Shown: positions 34,987-43,714 of the stretch, piece after piece
Layout: each line of letters opens with the position of its first letter
Position numbering within the stretch: position 1 is the stretch's first letter
Assembly (NCBI RefSeq): GCF_011801145.1
Contig: NZ_CP046172.1
Coordinates: forward strand, 6,014,001 to 6,078,000
DNA length: 64,000 bases
Direction: 5' to 3'
DNA from: Nocardia arthritidis
GTDB lineage: Bacteria; Actinomycetota; Actinomycetes; Mycobacteriales; Mycobacteriaceae
Notes under the pieces: model-generated
Told to the model about the DNA's origin: nothing
Seen by the model: only the letters and a program-made list of their open reading frames with translations
Databases searched by the model: none
Program-made: the position numbers and the translations under genes

Positions 34987-36744
34987 TCAGGCCGCCACCC
35001 GCACCGCGTCGTCGCGGGAAACCAGTGCGGCGTAACGACCTTCGCGGGCCAGCAGCTCCTCGTGGGTGCCGCGTTCCACGATGCGGCCGCGGTCGAGCAC
35101 CACGATCTGGTCGGCGTCACGGATGGTGGACAACCGGTGCGCGATGGTGATCGTGGTGCGGCCCGCCGACAGCGCGTCGAGCGCGGCCTGCACCTCGTGC
35201 TCGGTCTGAGTGTCGAGCGCGCTCGTCGCCTCGTCCAGCACCAGGATCGGCGGATCGCGCAGGATCGCCCTGGCCACCGCGAGGCGCTGCTTCTCACCGC
35301 CGGAGAAGCGGTAGCCGCGCTCGCCGACCAGGGTGTCGTAGCCGTCGGGCAGGCTCGCGATGTGATCGTGTATCCGCGCGGCCTTGGCGGCGGCGTGCAA
35401 TTCCTGGTCCGTCGCATCGGGTTTCGCGAAACGCAGGTTGTCGGCGACCGAGGCGTGGAAGAGGTAGGTCTCCTGGGAGACCACGCCCACCGCTGCCGCC
35501 AGATCCGCGAAACTCAGGTCGCGCACGTCGATTCCGTCGATCGTCACCCGGCCCGAGGTCACATCGTAGAGGCGGGCCACCAGGTAGCCGAGAGTCGTTT
35601 TCCCGGAACCGGTTTCGCCGACCACCGCGAGGCTCGTACCCGCCGGGACCGTGATATCGATATCGGTGAGCACCGCACCGGTGCCGCCGCCGTAGCCGAA
35701 TCCGACGTGGTCGAACGCGATCTCGCCTTTAATATCCGGCGCGGGCACCGGGTCGGTGGGTTCCGCGAGATCCGGTCGCAGATCGAGATATTCGAAGATC
35801 CGGCCGAACAGCGCCAGCGAACTCTGCACCTCGACGCCGGTCGAGAGCAGCTGCACCATCGGGCGCAGCAGGCTGGTCTGCAGGGTGGTGAACGCGACGA
35901 GGGTGCCGATGGAAACCAGCGGATGCCCTGCGGCAACGGTCATTCCGGCCGCCCAGTAGATGACGGCCGGCATCGCGGACATGATTATCTGGATCGTCGA
36001 CTGCCGCCACCGGCCCGCCATATTCGACCGGATCTCCAGATCCACCAGGCCGCGGGATTCCCTGGTGAAATCGCCGACCAGTTCGGGTGCGCGACCCATG
36101 GTGCGCCCCAACAGGATTCCGCTCACCGACAGCGATTCCTCGACGATCGCCGACATGCTCGCCAACTGCTGCTGGCGCCGGCCGGTGATCCGGCGGCGCT
36201 CATCGCCGACCCGGCGGCTCACCCAGACGAAGAAGGGCAGCATCACCAGCGAGATGATGGTCAGCCGCCAGTCGAGCGCGACCATCGCGACCATCGCGGC
36301 GATGACGGTGGTGAAATTCGAGACCAGCGAGGTCGCGGTGGAGGTCACCGTCGACTGCATGCCGCCGATATCGTTGGCGATCCTGGACTGCACCTCACCG
36401 GTGCGCGTTGTGGTGAAGAACGCCAACGGCATTCGCTGCAGCTGCGCGTAGACCCCCGAGCGCAGGTCGTGCATCACCTCCTGGCCGACGGCGGTCGAGA
36501 GGTAGGTCTGTAGCACGCCGAACACGCTGGTGAGCGCGGCGACACCGATCATGCCCGCGGCGAGCAGGGTGAGCAGACCGGTGCGGCCGTGCGGCAGCGC
36601 GTCGTCGAGTATGCCGCGCAACATGAACGGTGATGCCAGGGCCACCACCGAGGACAGGCCGACCAGTGCCGCGACCACGGCCAGTCGGGCGCGATAGGGA
36701 TGGAAGAGCCGGACGATCCGGCGGAGTTGATGCGGTGACTGCAC
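34987..36744 (-). CDS. ABC exporter, fused permease and ATPase
   Basis: 585 residues from GTG 36744 with AAGGAGG upstream. Six membrane segments lie in residues 1-310, then an ATPase: Walker A VGETGSGKTTLG, Q-loop VVSQETYLF, signature FSGGEKQRLAVARA, Walker B ILVLDEATSALD and H-loop IAHRLSTI. It is a B-family (MsbA/LmrA-like) half transporter that probably works as a homodimer exporting a lipid or drug. A MarR gene diverges from it across 85 bases with two MarR boxes. Confidence 0.92.
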   Translation of the reverse strand: MQSPHQLRRIVRLFHPYRARLAVVAALVGLSSVVALASPFMLRGILDDALPHGRTGLLTLLAAGMIGVAALTSVFGVLQTYLSTAVGQEVMHDLRSGVYAQLQRMPLAFFTTTRTGEVQSRIANDIGGMQSTVTSTATSLVSNFTTVIAAMVAMVALDWRLTIISLVMLPFFVWVSRRVGDERRRITGRRQQQLASMSAIVEESLSVSGILLGRTMGRAPELVGDFTRESRGLVDLEIRSNMAGRWRQSTIQIIMSAMPAVIYWAAGMTVAAGHPLVSIGTLVAFTTLQTSLLRPMVQLLSTGVEVQSSLALFGRIFEYLDLRPDLAEPTDPVPAPDIKGEIAFDHVGFGYGGGTGAVLTDIDITVPAGTSLAVVGETGSGKTTLGYLVARLYDVTSGRVTIDGIDVRDLSFADLAAAVGVVSQETYLFHASVADNLRFAKPDATDQELHAAAKAARIHDHIASLPDGYDTLVGERGYRFSGGEKQRLAVARAILRDPPILVLDEATSALDTQTEHEVQAALDALSAGRTTITIAHRLSTIRDADQIVVLDRGRIVERGTHEELLAREGRYAALVSRDDAVRVAA

Positions 36745-36780
36745 GGGCGCCTCCTTCCGCGACGAGTTATCCCATAAAAC

Positions 36781-36793
36781 TGAGTATTGCTCA
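36781..36793. promoter_or_regulatory. MarR box 1
   Basis: TGAGTATTGCTCA is an imperfect palindrome. With box 2 (31 bases away, three helical turns) it forms a larger inverted arrangement filling the MarR/ABC promoter region. Confidence 0.65.
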
Positions 36794-36811
36794 TAATTGT
36801 CCCCCAAACAA

Positions 36812-36824
36812 TGAGCTATGCTCA
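36812..36824. promoter_or_regulatory. MarR box 2
   Basis: TGAGC-TAT-GCTCA is a perfect 5+5 palindrome ending five bases before the preferred MarR start and covering the alternative ATG at 36818. Confidence 0.65.
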
Positions 36825-36829
36825 GAAAC

Positions 36830-37261
36830 ATGGACACCGCTCCCGACCTACCCGAGCTGTTCCTGCGCACCGCCCGCCGCATCCGCCGCAACCAGATGAC
36901 CAGGCTCGCACCCATCGGCATCACCCCGGGGCAGGCCCGAGCGCTGCGCATCATCGGGCATCAGGACGAACCGCCGCGGATGGCGGCGCTGGCCGAACGC
37001 CTCGGCATCGTCCCCCGCTCCGCCACCACCGTCGTCGACGCACTCGAGGCCGCGGGACTCGTCACCCGCGCCGCCGACCCGAACAACCGGCGCTCCACCC
37101 TCGTCTCGCTCACCGCAGACGGCCGGGAAGCGCTGCGCCGGATCGACGGAGCCCGCCGCGCCGCGGCCGAGGAGATCTTCGCCACGCTGTCCGAGAACCA
37201 GCGGGAGACCTTGCGAAACCTCTTGGCCGCCTTGGAATCCGTCGAATTGTCTCGCCCCTGA
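36830..37261 (+). CDS. MarR-family regulator of the ABC exporter
   Basis: 143 residues from ATG 36830 (ATG 36818 adds four and lies inside an operator box). The winged helix is visible: PPRMAALAERLGIVPRSATTVVDALEAAGLV, then DPNNRRSTLVSLTADGREAL. No Shine-Dalgarno precedes either start, so the transcript may be leaderless. Twin boxes upstream argue for repression of itself and of the divergent exporter. Confidence 0.88.
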   Translation: MDTAPDLPELFLRTARRIRRNQMTRLAPIGITPGQARALRIIGHQDEPPRMAALAERLGIVPRSATTVVDALEAAGLVTRAADPNNRRSTLVSLTADGREALRRIDGARRAAAEEIFATLSENQRETLRNLLAALESVELSRP

Positions 37262-37341
37262 CACCATGTCAGGACCGTGTCGGTCCCGTGTCAGGGCCGT
37301 CGCCGATCGTGGCGTAACAACCAGCCACGAAAGGTAATTCG

Positions 37342-38568
37342 ATGACTCAGACGGTTCCCGTCCCACAGGGCCTGCCCATGGCGCGCAACGCCGGTCCCTT
37401 CGTTCCGCCGCTGGAAATCACCCGGCTACGCGCGGCGCGCCCGGTCAGCCCCATGGTGTTCCCCGATGGTCACGAGGGCTGGCTCATCACCGGGTACGAG
37501 GAGGTCCGCCAGGTGCTGGCCGACACCCGGTTCAGCTCCCGCCAGGACATCGGCATCATCCACGTGCCGTTCGAAACCCCCGGCATGCCAAGACCCACCG
37601 AACCATCCCCGCAGACGCCGGGCCTGTTCGTCGCCATGGACCCGCCGGACCACACCCGGCTGCGGCGCAAGCTCACCGGCGCCTTCACCGTCAAACGCAT
37701 GAAGGAGCTAGAGGAGCACATCGTCGAAATCGCCGAGCGGCAGCTGGACGCGATGACGCGGATGACCCCGCCGGTCGACCTGGTCAAGGAGTTCGCGCTG
37801 CCGGTGCCCTCGCTGGTGATCTGCGAACTGCTCGGCGTCCCCTACGCGGACCGGGCGAACTTCCAGGTCAACTCCGCCAAGTTCCTGGAGCGGGAGGTGA
37901 CGCTCGAGGACAAGATGGCCGCGTACGGCGCGATGACCACATACCTGGCCGGACTCGTCATGGGCAAACGCGCCGAACCCGGCGAGGACATCCTGTCCGA
38001 CCTGGCCCGCGATGACGATCTCGGCATCGATGAATTGGTCGGCATCGCCTTCCTGCTGCTGCTCGCGGGGCACGAGACCACCGCGAACATGCTGGGGCTC
38101 GGCACCTTCGCGCTGCTGGAGAATCCGGAACAGCTCGCCGAACTGCGCGCCGACCCGGACCTGTTGCCGGATGCCGTCGACGAACTGCTGCGCTACCTGT
38201 CCGTCGCCGACATCTTCTATCGCTACGCCACCGAAGATATCGAGCTCGGCGGCGAGACGATCGGCAAGGGATCGACCGTCGTCATCTCGCTGCTGGCCGC
38301 CAACCACGACCCCAAGCGCTTCCACGACCCCGACACCCTCGACATCCACCGCAGGGCCCGCGGCCTGGTGGCCTTCGGACACGGCATACACCAGTGCCTG
38401 GGCCAGCAATTGGCCCGCGTCGAGATGCGCGCCGGATTCGCGGCACTGCTGCGCCGCTTCCCGACCCTCGAGCTCGCCGTCCCCGCGAACGAGGTGCGAC
38501 TGCGCACCGATATGAATATCTACGGCGTCCACGAATTGCCGGTCACCTGGACGGAAACGGCCCAGTAG
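37342..38568 (+). CDS. Cytochrome P450
   Basis: 408 residues with AAAGG upstream. All P450 landmarks are present: I-helix AGHETTAN, ExxR in VDELLRYL, and the heme loop FGHGIHQCLGQQLAR with the Cys ligand. The soluble bacterial CYP105/107-like pattern lacks a membrane anchor. No ferredoxin or reductase gene is adjacent, so electrons come from elsewhere. The substrate is unknown. It lies 80 bases after the MarR gene on the same strand. Confidence 0.93.
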   Translation: MTQTVPVPQGLPMARNAGPFVPPLEITRLRAARPVSPMVFPDGHEGWLITGYEEVRQVLADTRFSSRQDIGIIHVPFETPGMPRPTEPSPQTPGLFVAMDPPDHTRLRRKLTGAFTVKRMKELEEHIVEIAERQLDAMTRMTPPVDLVKEFALPVPSLVICELLGVPYADRANFQVNSAKFLEREVTLEDKMAAYGAMTTYLAGLVMGKRAEPGEDILSDLARDDDLGIDELVGIAFLLLLAGHETTANMLGLGTFALLENPEQLAELRADPDLLPDAVDELLRYLSVADIFYRYATEDIELGGETIGKGSTVVISLLAANHDPKRFHDPDTLDIHRRARGLVAFGHGIHQCLGQQLARVEMRAGFAALLRRFPTLELAVPANEVRLRTDMNIYGVHELPVTWTETAQ

Positions 38569-38593
38569 ACGACGCCGAAGCATCAACCCGCAC

Positions 38594-38617
38594 GGCCGAT
38601 TTCGATCGAATTCGGCC
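38594..38617. terminator. Palindromic terminator between P450 and DUF6194 genes
   Basis: A 24-bp near-perfect palindrome (GGCCGA arm against TCGGCC, centred on CGATCG) lies between two convergent genes and could end both transcripts. Confidence 0.6.
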
Positions 38618-38638
38618 ATCCGGATCGGCGGCTGCGGA

Positions 38639-39109
38639 TTACGCGGTGGCGGGCCTGCGGCGGAGCCAGTTGGTGTGTTTGCGGACCGCGAAGTCGTAGG
38701 CCTCGGCGAGGAGGGGGCGCAGGGTGGGGAACGTTTCGGCGGCGGGGTCGATGATGGCGACCCAGTGCTGGGCGGCGTAGAAGGGGTTGGGTATCAGGGT
38801 GTTTCGAGCCTTGTAGTCGTAATCGGTGATGAGGACGCCGTTTTCGTCGCGCTTGGTCGGGGCCGGGCCCAGCAGGGATGTGTAGGTTTCCTTGGTGAGG
38901 CCGATGTTCAGGCGGTAATCGCCGGGAGCGGTCAGTGCGGAGACATTGTCGTAGTGGTCGCCGGTGACGATCGTTGCGAACGGCTGCTGACGCTTGGGCG
39001 GCAGATCACCGGCCGGGTCGTAGATGAAGAAGCTGTCGCCGAGATTCGTCGCGACGGTCGTTCCGGGGAATTCGTCGGCGATGTACTGCTTGATGATTTC
39101 GGGGTCCAT
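38639..39109 (-). CDS. DUF6194 family protein
   Basis: 156 residues from ATG 39109 with AAAGGATT upstream. The pattern (DPEIIKQYIADEFPGTTV, then GDSFFIYDP and PFATIVTGDHYDN) matches the small cytoplasmic DUF6194 family of actinobacteria. The fold resembles MmcQ/YjbR-type proteins, from its HP.YAAQHWVAI-like middle and its size. Function is unknown. It diverges from the tandem MerR gene. Confidence 0.8.
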   Translation of the reverse strand: MDPEIIKQYIADEFPGTTVATNLGDSFFIYDPAGDLPPKRQQPFATIVTGDHYDNVSALTAPGDYRLNIGLTKETYTSLLGPAPTKRDENGVLITDYDYKARNTLIPNPFYAAQHWVAIIDPAAETFPTLRPLLAEAYDFAVRKHTNWLRRRPATA

Positions 39110-39237
39110 ACCGGAATCCTTTCTTCGAAATATCGACGATTAAATCTTCTCATTGAATTGCTTATTGAGACTTTTCGGCGATATCACGGAATAAGGTCTC
39201 GGAAACACTCAAATCCGGTAGCAGCTATGGTTGAGGG

Positions 39238-39951
39238 GTGAGCGCACGGGCGACGCGGCGGTGGCGGGTGACGGAGCTGGCCAGGGCGGCCGGTGTCTCG
39301 GAACAACAGGTACGCAACTATGTCGACGCCGGGGTGCTGCCGCCGGTCGAGCGCACCGCGGCCGGATACCGGGTATTCACCGATCAGCACGCCGACGCCT
39401 TGGCCGCAGCGCGGGCCATGGCCATCGGATACGGCTGGACATGCACTCGAAAAGTGTTGAGCGCCATACACGATGACGACCTGTCTGGCGCACTGGCCGC
39501 GCTCGACGAGAGCCACGCCGAGCTGGCGCGGGAGCGCGACAGAATCGCCGCCGCACTCGCCGCGTTCACCAAGGCGGCGAAAAGCCAAGCGCCACAGACC
39601 CGCAAGACCGCGCACATCGGACAGGTCGCCGCCGATTCCGGGGTGCGAACGCCCGTGCTGCGGCTGTGGGAGCGGCGCGGACTACTGCGCCCGCAACGGG
39701 ATCGGGCCACCGGCTACCGCACCTACGACCCGGTCGAACAGCGCGCCGCCCACCTCGTCGCGGTGCTGCGCCGCGGCGGCTTCGCCTTCCCGGATATCAC
39801 CGCCGCGCTCGACCACCTACGCACCAACGGCAGCGTCGAGAAGGCCCGCACCGAACTCGCCCGCCGCGAACATCAGGTGACCGAGATCAGCCTGCAACGC
39901 CTGCGCGGCTCGGCGGCGCTGCACAGCTATCTCGAAAACCATTACGTCTGA
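39238..39951 (+). CDS. MerR-family regulator with two HTH domains
   Basis: 237 residues from GTG 39238. Two MerR winged helices occur in one chain: RRWRVTELARAAGVSEQQVRNYVDAG (residues 8-33) and TAHIGQVAADSGVRTPVLRLWERRGLL (about 121-147), the second followed by RATGYRTYDPVEQRAAHLV. TioE-type regulators of antibiotic loci share this layout. The first domain is joined to a helix with no Cys cluster, so metal sensing is unlikely. The adjacent DUF6194 gene is a possible target by position. Confidence 0.87.
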   Translation: MSARATRRWRVTELARAAGVSEQQVRNYVDAGVLPPVERTAAGYRVFTDQHADALAAARAMAIGYGWTCTRKVLSAIHDDDLSGALAALDESHAELARERDRIAAALAAFTKAAKSQAPQTRKTAHIGQVAADSGVRTPVLRLWERRGLLRPQRDRATGYRTYDPVEQRAAHLVAVLRRGGFAFPDITAALDHLRTNGSVEKARTELARREHQVTEISLQRLRGSAALHSYLENHYV

Positions 39952-39962
39952 TCGACCGAGAC

Positions 39963-41102
39963 CTATGCCGCCTCGACGAGGTACTTGGCCACCGCCGCCT
40001 CGTCGAGCTCGATGCCGATGCCCGGACGCTCTGAAATCCGAACCTTGTTGTCCCCATATGTCATTCGCGTTTCCGGGGTGAGCAGTTGCTCGAAGTTGTA
40101 GATCCCCTTGTCCAGCGCGAAGAATTCGACGACGAGGGTGTTCTGGGTGGCGCCGCACAGGTGGACGTGCAGGTTGTGATGCCAGTGCGGTGCCATTCGC
40201 AGGCCGAACGAGTCGGCGGTGTGCGCGATGCGGACCCATTCGGTGACACCACCGACGACGCCCGCATCGGCCTGCAGGATCGCGGCGGCCCCGGATTCGA
40301 TGAGATGGCGGAATTCCCAACGGGTTTGGTGGATCTCTCCGGTGGCGACCGGGGTGCGGATCCGCCGGGCCAGCTCGGCATGCCCCGCGACGGCGTCCGG
40401 GGTGAGCGGTTCCTCGAACCACCAGATGCCCGCATCGCCCGCCGCCCGCTCGAAGGCCTCGATCGCCGACTGCGCCTCGGGCACGGATCGGTAGGCGTTG
40501 TTCGCGTCGAGCGCGAGTCGCCCCGTGTCGCCGATGGTTTCGATGGCGGCGGCGACCCGGCGGGCGTCCTCGGCGACCGAGAGCCCGCCCACTTTGATCT
40601 TGTGGTCGGTGAACCCCTGCGCGGCGTTGAACCGGATCTCGGCGCGCACGGCGTCGGTCCACGCGCCGTCGTCCGGGCGGTAGTAGCCGCCGGACGCGTA
40701 CGCGGGCAACGCGGTCACCGCGCCGCCGAGCAGATTCACCAGCGGCAGCCCGGCGCGCTTGGCGCGCAGATCCCACAGCGCGATATCGATCGCCGACAGC
40801 GCGCGCAGCACCGCGCCGCGACGGCCCGCGAGCAGGGTTTCCTGATAGGCGCGGCCCCACAGCCCGTAGACATCGTTGACATCGGCGCCGAGATATACCG
40901 GCGCGAGCAGGTCGTCCACTGCGCGCTTGGTGAGCGCTCCCCCGGTGACGCCCGCGTAGGTGTAGCCCAGACCCGTTGCGCCCGAGTCGTCTTCGAGTTC
41001 GACGAGCAGATATTGCCGGTCGTTCAGTTCGCGGTTGGACATCCGGGTCGGCCGGTCGACCGGAATCGCGACCACGCGGGTGCGGATTCGGGTGATGGTC
41101 AT
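39963..41102 (-). CDS. Enolase-superfamily dehydratase/racemase (mandelate racemase group)
   Basis: 379 residues, ATGA-coupled to the aldehyde dehydrogenase. The KxK base motif (DHKIKVGG), metal ligands in ALDANNAY, WWFEEPLTP and VATGEIHQ, then QADAGVVGGVTEW and the His of HWHHNLH, place it in the mandelate racemase subgroup. Such enzymes mainly dehydrate sugar acids or related hydroxy acids to 2-keto acids. A 2-keto acid is the substrate type of the ThDP decarboxylase in the same operon, which suggests the order dehydratase, decarboxylase, dehydrogenase. Confidence 0.88.
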   Translation of the reverse strand: MTITRIRTRVVAIPVDRPTRMSNRELNDRQYLLVELEDDSGATGLGYTYAGVTGGALTKRAVDDLLAPVYLGADVNDVYGLWGRAYQETLLAGRRGAVLRALSAIDIALWDLRAKRAGLPLVNLLGGAVTALPAYASGGYYRPDDGAWTDAVRAEIRFNAAQGFTDHKIKVGGLSVAEDARRVAAAIETIGDTGRLALDANNAYRSVPEAQSAIEAFERAAGDAGIWWFEEPLTPDAVAGHAELARRIRTPVATGEIHQTRWEFRHLIESGAAAILQADAGVVGGVTEWVRIAHTADSFGLRMAPHWHHNLHVHLCGATQNTLVVEFFALDKGIYNFEQLLTPETRMTYGDNKVRISERPGIGIELDEAAVAKYLVEAA

Positions 41103-42463
41103 GCTCTGCTCCTCGGAACCTGGGCGGTGCGCACCGCCTGGATATTGGCGAATTCCAGCGCGCCGTAGGCGCTCAGCTCGCGGCCGTAACCGCTGGCCGC
41201 GACGCCGCCGACGGGCAGCCGCGGATCGGATTCGGAGATCCGGTTGATGAATACCGATCCGGCCGTGACCCGGTCGGCGAGCCGATCGATCCGCGACCGG
41301 TCGGTCCCCCAGATGGCGCAGCTGAGGCCGTAGACGGACGAATTGGCAACGGCCAGCGCATGTTCTGCGGAACCCACCGGGAACACCGCACCGAGCGGGC
41401 CGAACGTCTCCTCGCGGAAGGCCGGGCAGTCCGGACCGGGCACCTCGATCAGCGTCGGGGTGAACCAGGCGCCGGGACGGTCATCGAATTCGCCACCGGA
41501 CAACACCTTCGCGCCCGCCGCTACTGAAGCGTCGAGCTGACGGCGCAATTCGTCGCGCAGATCGATTCGCGCCATCGGGCCGATGAACGTCTCGGGCAGC
41601 GCCGGATCGCCGTAGGCCAATGTGCCGAGCGCACCGGTCAATTCGGCGACGAACTCGGAAAATACAGAGCGCTCCACGATGATCCGTTTGGCGGCGAGGC
41701 AGCTCTGCCCGTTGTTCAGATATCGCGACCGGGCCGCGGCCGCCGCGGCCAGTGGCACGTCGGCATCGGCGAGCACGATGAACGGATCGGATCCGCCGAG
41801 CTCCAGCACGGATTTCTTCACCGCCCGCCCGGCCCGCGCCCCCACGACGGCGCCGACCCGATTGCTGCCGGTGAAGGCCACGGCCGCGACGGCGGGATCG
41901 TCGATGAGCCGTCCGATCCGCTCGGGTTCCAGCCGGACGCCGGTCAGCACGCCGGGGCCGAATGCCTCGTCGAACAGTCGCTGGACCGCGACCGCGCACC
42001 CGCTGACATTGTCGGCGTGCTTGAGCAACACCCGATTGCCGATGGCGATGGCGGGCGCCATCGACCGGAACACCTGCCAGAACGGGTAATTCCACGGCAT
42101 GATCGCCAGAACCACACCGAGCGGCCGCATTCGGATGCGGCCGGTGTCGGGCAGTACGTCGACCGATTGCGGCGCAAGCAGTTCCGCCAAGTGGTCGGCG
42201 TAGTACTCGCAGGTGACGGCGCACTTCTCGAGTTCGGCGGCGGCCTGGGTGATCGACTTGCCCATCTCCGCGGTGATCAGCGCGGCCAGCGACACCGATT
42301 CATCGCGGAGCCGAACCGCCAACCGCCGCAGGCCGTTCGCGCGTTCATCCACCGATAATTCGCGCCGCACCGCCAGCTCCAGTGCGGCCGCGAGTTCCGC
42401 ATCGGTGGTGAAAGGGTAAGTGTCCAAAGGCTTCCCGGTGGCCGGGTCGATCGTGGTGATCAC
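41099..42463 (-). CDS. NAD(P)-dependent aldehyde dehydrogenase
   Basis: 454 residues starting 4 bases inside the ThDP beta-subunit gene end. Catalytic residues are intact: ELGGSDPFIVLADAD with the Glu, and NNGQSCLAAKR with the nucleophilic Cys. PWNYPFWQVFRSMAPAIAIGN is typical of the succinate-semialdehyde dehydrogenase (Sad/YneI-like) group. It likely oxidises the aldehyde made by the decarboxylase. The exact substrate is unknown. Confidence 0.9.
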   Translation of the reverse strand: MITTIDPATGKPLDTYPFTTDAELAAALELAVRRELSVDERANGLRRLAVRLRDESVSLAALITAEMGKSITQAAAELEKCAVTCEYYADHLAELLAPQSVDVLPDTGRIRMRPLGVVLAIMPWNYPFWQVFRSMAPAIAIGNRVLLKHADNVSGCAVAVQRLFDEAFGPGVLTGVRLEPERIGRLIDDPAVAAVAFTGSNRVGAVVGARAGRAVKKSVLELGGSDPFIVLADADVPLAAAAAARSRYLNNGQSCLAAKRIIVERSVFSEFVAELTGALGTLAYGDPALPETFIGPMARIDLRDELRRQLDASVAAGAKVLSGGEFDDRPGAWFTPTLIEVPGPDCPAFREETFGPLGAVFPVGSAEHALAVANSSVYGLSCAIWGTDRSRIDRLADRVTAGSVFINRISESDPRLPVGGVAASGYGRELSAYGALEFANIQAVRTAQVPRSRA

Positions 42464-43050
42464 CGGACCTCCGCGGAATCCGTCCGCGCGGCGAGCCAGT
42501 CCTGGAATCGCCTGCCCAGCACCACCGGATGCTCCAGCAGCTTCGGCACATCCGGCGCGTTGCCGACGGCCAGCCGCACATGGAGCAGCACCGGTCCGTC
42601 GATCGTCAGCACCTCGCGCATGCCCCGCTCGAGCTCCCGCTCGTCCGCGGCCCGGCGCACGGTCCAGCCCGCCGCTATCGCCAACTCCCCCAGGTCGATT
42701 CGCGAACCGTAGGTCGGCAGGTTCGCGGTGGCGCCGTATACGCCGTTGTCCAGCAGCACCAGCACAAGTTTCGCCGGGCGCAGAAAGCCCGCCGTGGCAA
42801 GCACATTCGGATTCATCAGCAGCGAGCCGTCGCCCTCGACGGTGACCACCTTGGGCACCGGCCGGTCGGCCAGCCCGAGCGCGATACCGGTGCCGACCGA
42901 TCCGGCCAGACCCATCGAATCCAGCAGATAAAGGTGATTCGGCCGGTCGGCCACCGCCGCCAGTTCCCGGCTCGACGCCGCACAGGTGACCACGACCGGC
43001 AGGTCCGCGGTGTGCGCGGCGATAATGCGCAGCGCGTCTATGCGTTTCAC
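42460..43050 (-). CDS. ThDP-dependent 2-oxo acid decarboxylase, beta subunit
   Basis: 196 residues from GTG 43050, two bases after the alpha-subunit stop. It carries the ThDP-binding motif GDGSLLMNPN...LLDNG (GDG to N about 28 residues) and a family start like sulfopyruvate or phosphonopyruvate decarboxylase beta (MGLAGSVGTGIALGLADRP). The alpha subunit is the preceding gene. Together they decarboxylate a 2-oxo acid to an aldehyde. Neither sulfonate nor phosphonate genes are nearby, so substrate specificity is open. Confidence 0.87.
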   Translation of the reverse strand: MKRIDALRIIAAHTADLPVVVTCAASSRELAAVADRPNHLYLLDSMGLAGSVGTGIALGLADRPVPKVVTVEGDGSLLMNPNVLATAGFLRPAKLVLVLLDNGVYGATANLPTYGSRIDLGELAIAAGWTVRRAADERELERGMREVLTIDGPVLLHVRLAVGNAPDVPKLLEHPVVLGRRFQDWLAARTDSAEVR

Positions 43051-43052
43051 GA

Positions 43053-43595
43053 TCAGGCCGCCTTTCCGTCGGTGGACCAGAAGTGCGCGAGCACGACGAC
43101 GGGCCGGAAGGTCATGCGCGCGTGCACGCCCGCCTCGGTGACCACCGCCCGCCAGTCGGATGGCCCACTGCGCCGGTCCAATTCGAAATATCTGATGCCG
43201 AGTTCGTCGAGCAGGCCGGGCACATGCTGGCTGAACGTGTGGATCATCGAGTTGTACTCACCGAGCCCGCCGCGGGTGTTGGCGACGATCAGCAGCGGCA
43301 GCTGATAGGCGACGTTGAAGGTGGTCAACGCGGTCAGCGCATTTCCGAAACCATTGTCCTGCATGATGATCGCGCCGAATCGGCCGGTCAGCGGCAGCGC
43401 GCCGAGCACGCCCGCGGCCTCCTCCTCACGGGAGAGCGGGAAGACGGTGGCCGATTGCCCGTCGCGCCCACCGCTGGTTTCCACCAGCGCCGAGATGACG
43501 GGCGCGACGCTGACCGACGGAACGTAGCCGACCAGATCCACCCGCGCGGCCCACACACCCTCGGCGACCGCCGCCGCGTACGCATTGGAATTCAC
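43053..43595 (-). CDS. ThDP-dependent 2-oxo acid decarboxylase, alpha subunit
   Basis: 180 residues from GTG 43595 with AAGGGG 6 bases upstream. It is the pyrimidine-binding half of a split ThDP enzyme (ComD/sulfopyruvate decarboxylase alpha-like): FPLSREEEAAGVLGAL supplies the glutamate that activates ThDP, and IIMQDNGFGNALTALTTFN follows. It is first in the enzyme operon (alpha, beta, aldehyde dehydrogenase, dehydratase), 118 bases from the gntR gene end, where an AGCATGC operator lies. Confidence 0.87.
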   Translation of the reverse strand: MNSNAYAAAVAEGVWAARVDLVGYVPSVSVAPVISALVETSGGRDGQSATVFPLSREEEAAGVLGALPLTGRFGAIIMQDNGFGNALTALTTFNVAYQLPLLIVANTRGGLGEYNSMIHTFSQHVPGLLDELGIRYFELDRRSGPSDWRAVVTEAGVHARMTFRPVVVLAHFWSTDGKAA

Positions 43596-43662
43596 GAAAG
43601 CCCCTTCGCCGGAACCGACTGGTGATAGCCCACCAGGTGATAGAAACATACTACCTATCCTG

Positions 43663-43676
43663 AGTAGCATGCAACT
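43663..43676. promoter_or_regulatory. GntR/FadR operator candidate A
   Basis: AGTAGCATGCAACT is an inverted repeat with one mismatched pair around GCATGC. A related perfect palindrome precedes the transporter, suggesting one regulator for both. The same gap also carries a direct repeat of GGTGATAG at 43621 and 43636. Confidence 0.6.
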
Positions 43677-43714
43677 AGCAGATAGCAGCGAATTCCCAAG
43701 CGCCGAAACGCGGT

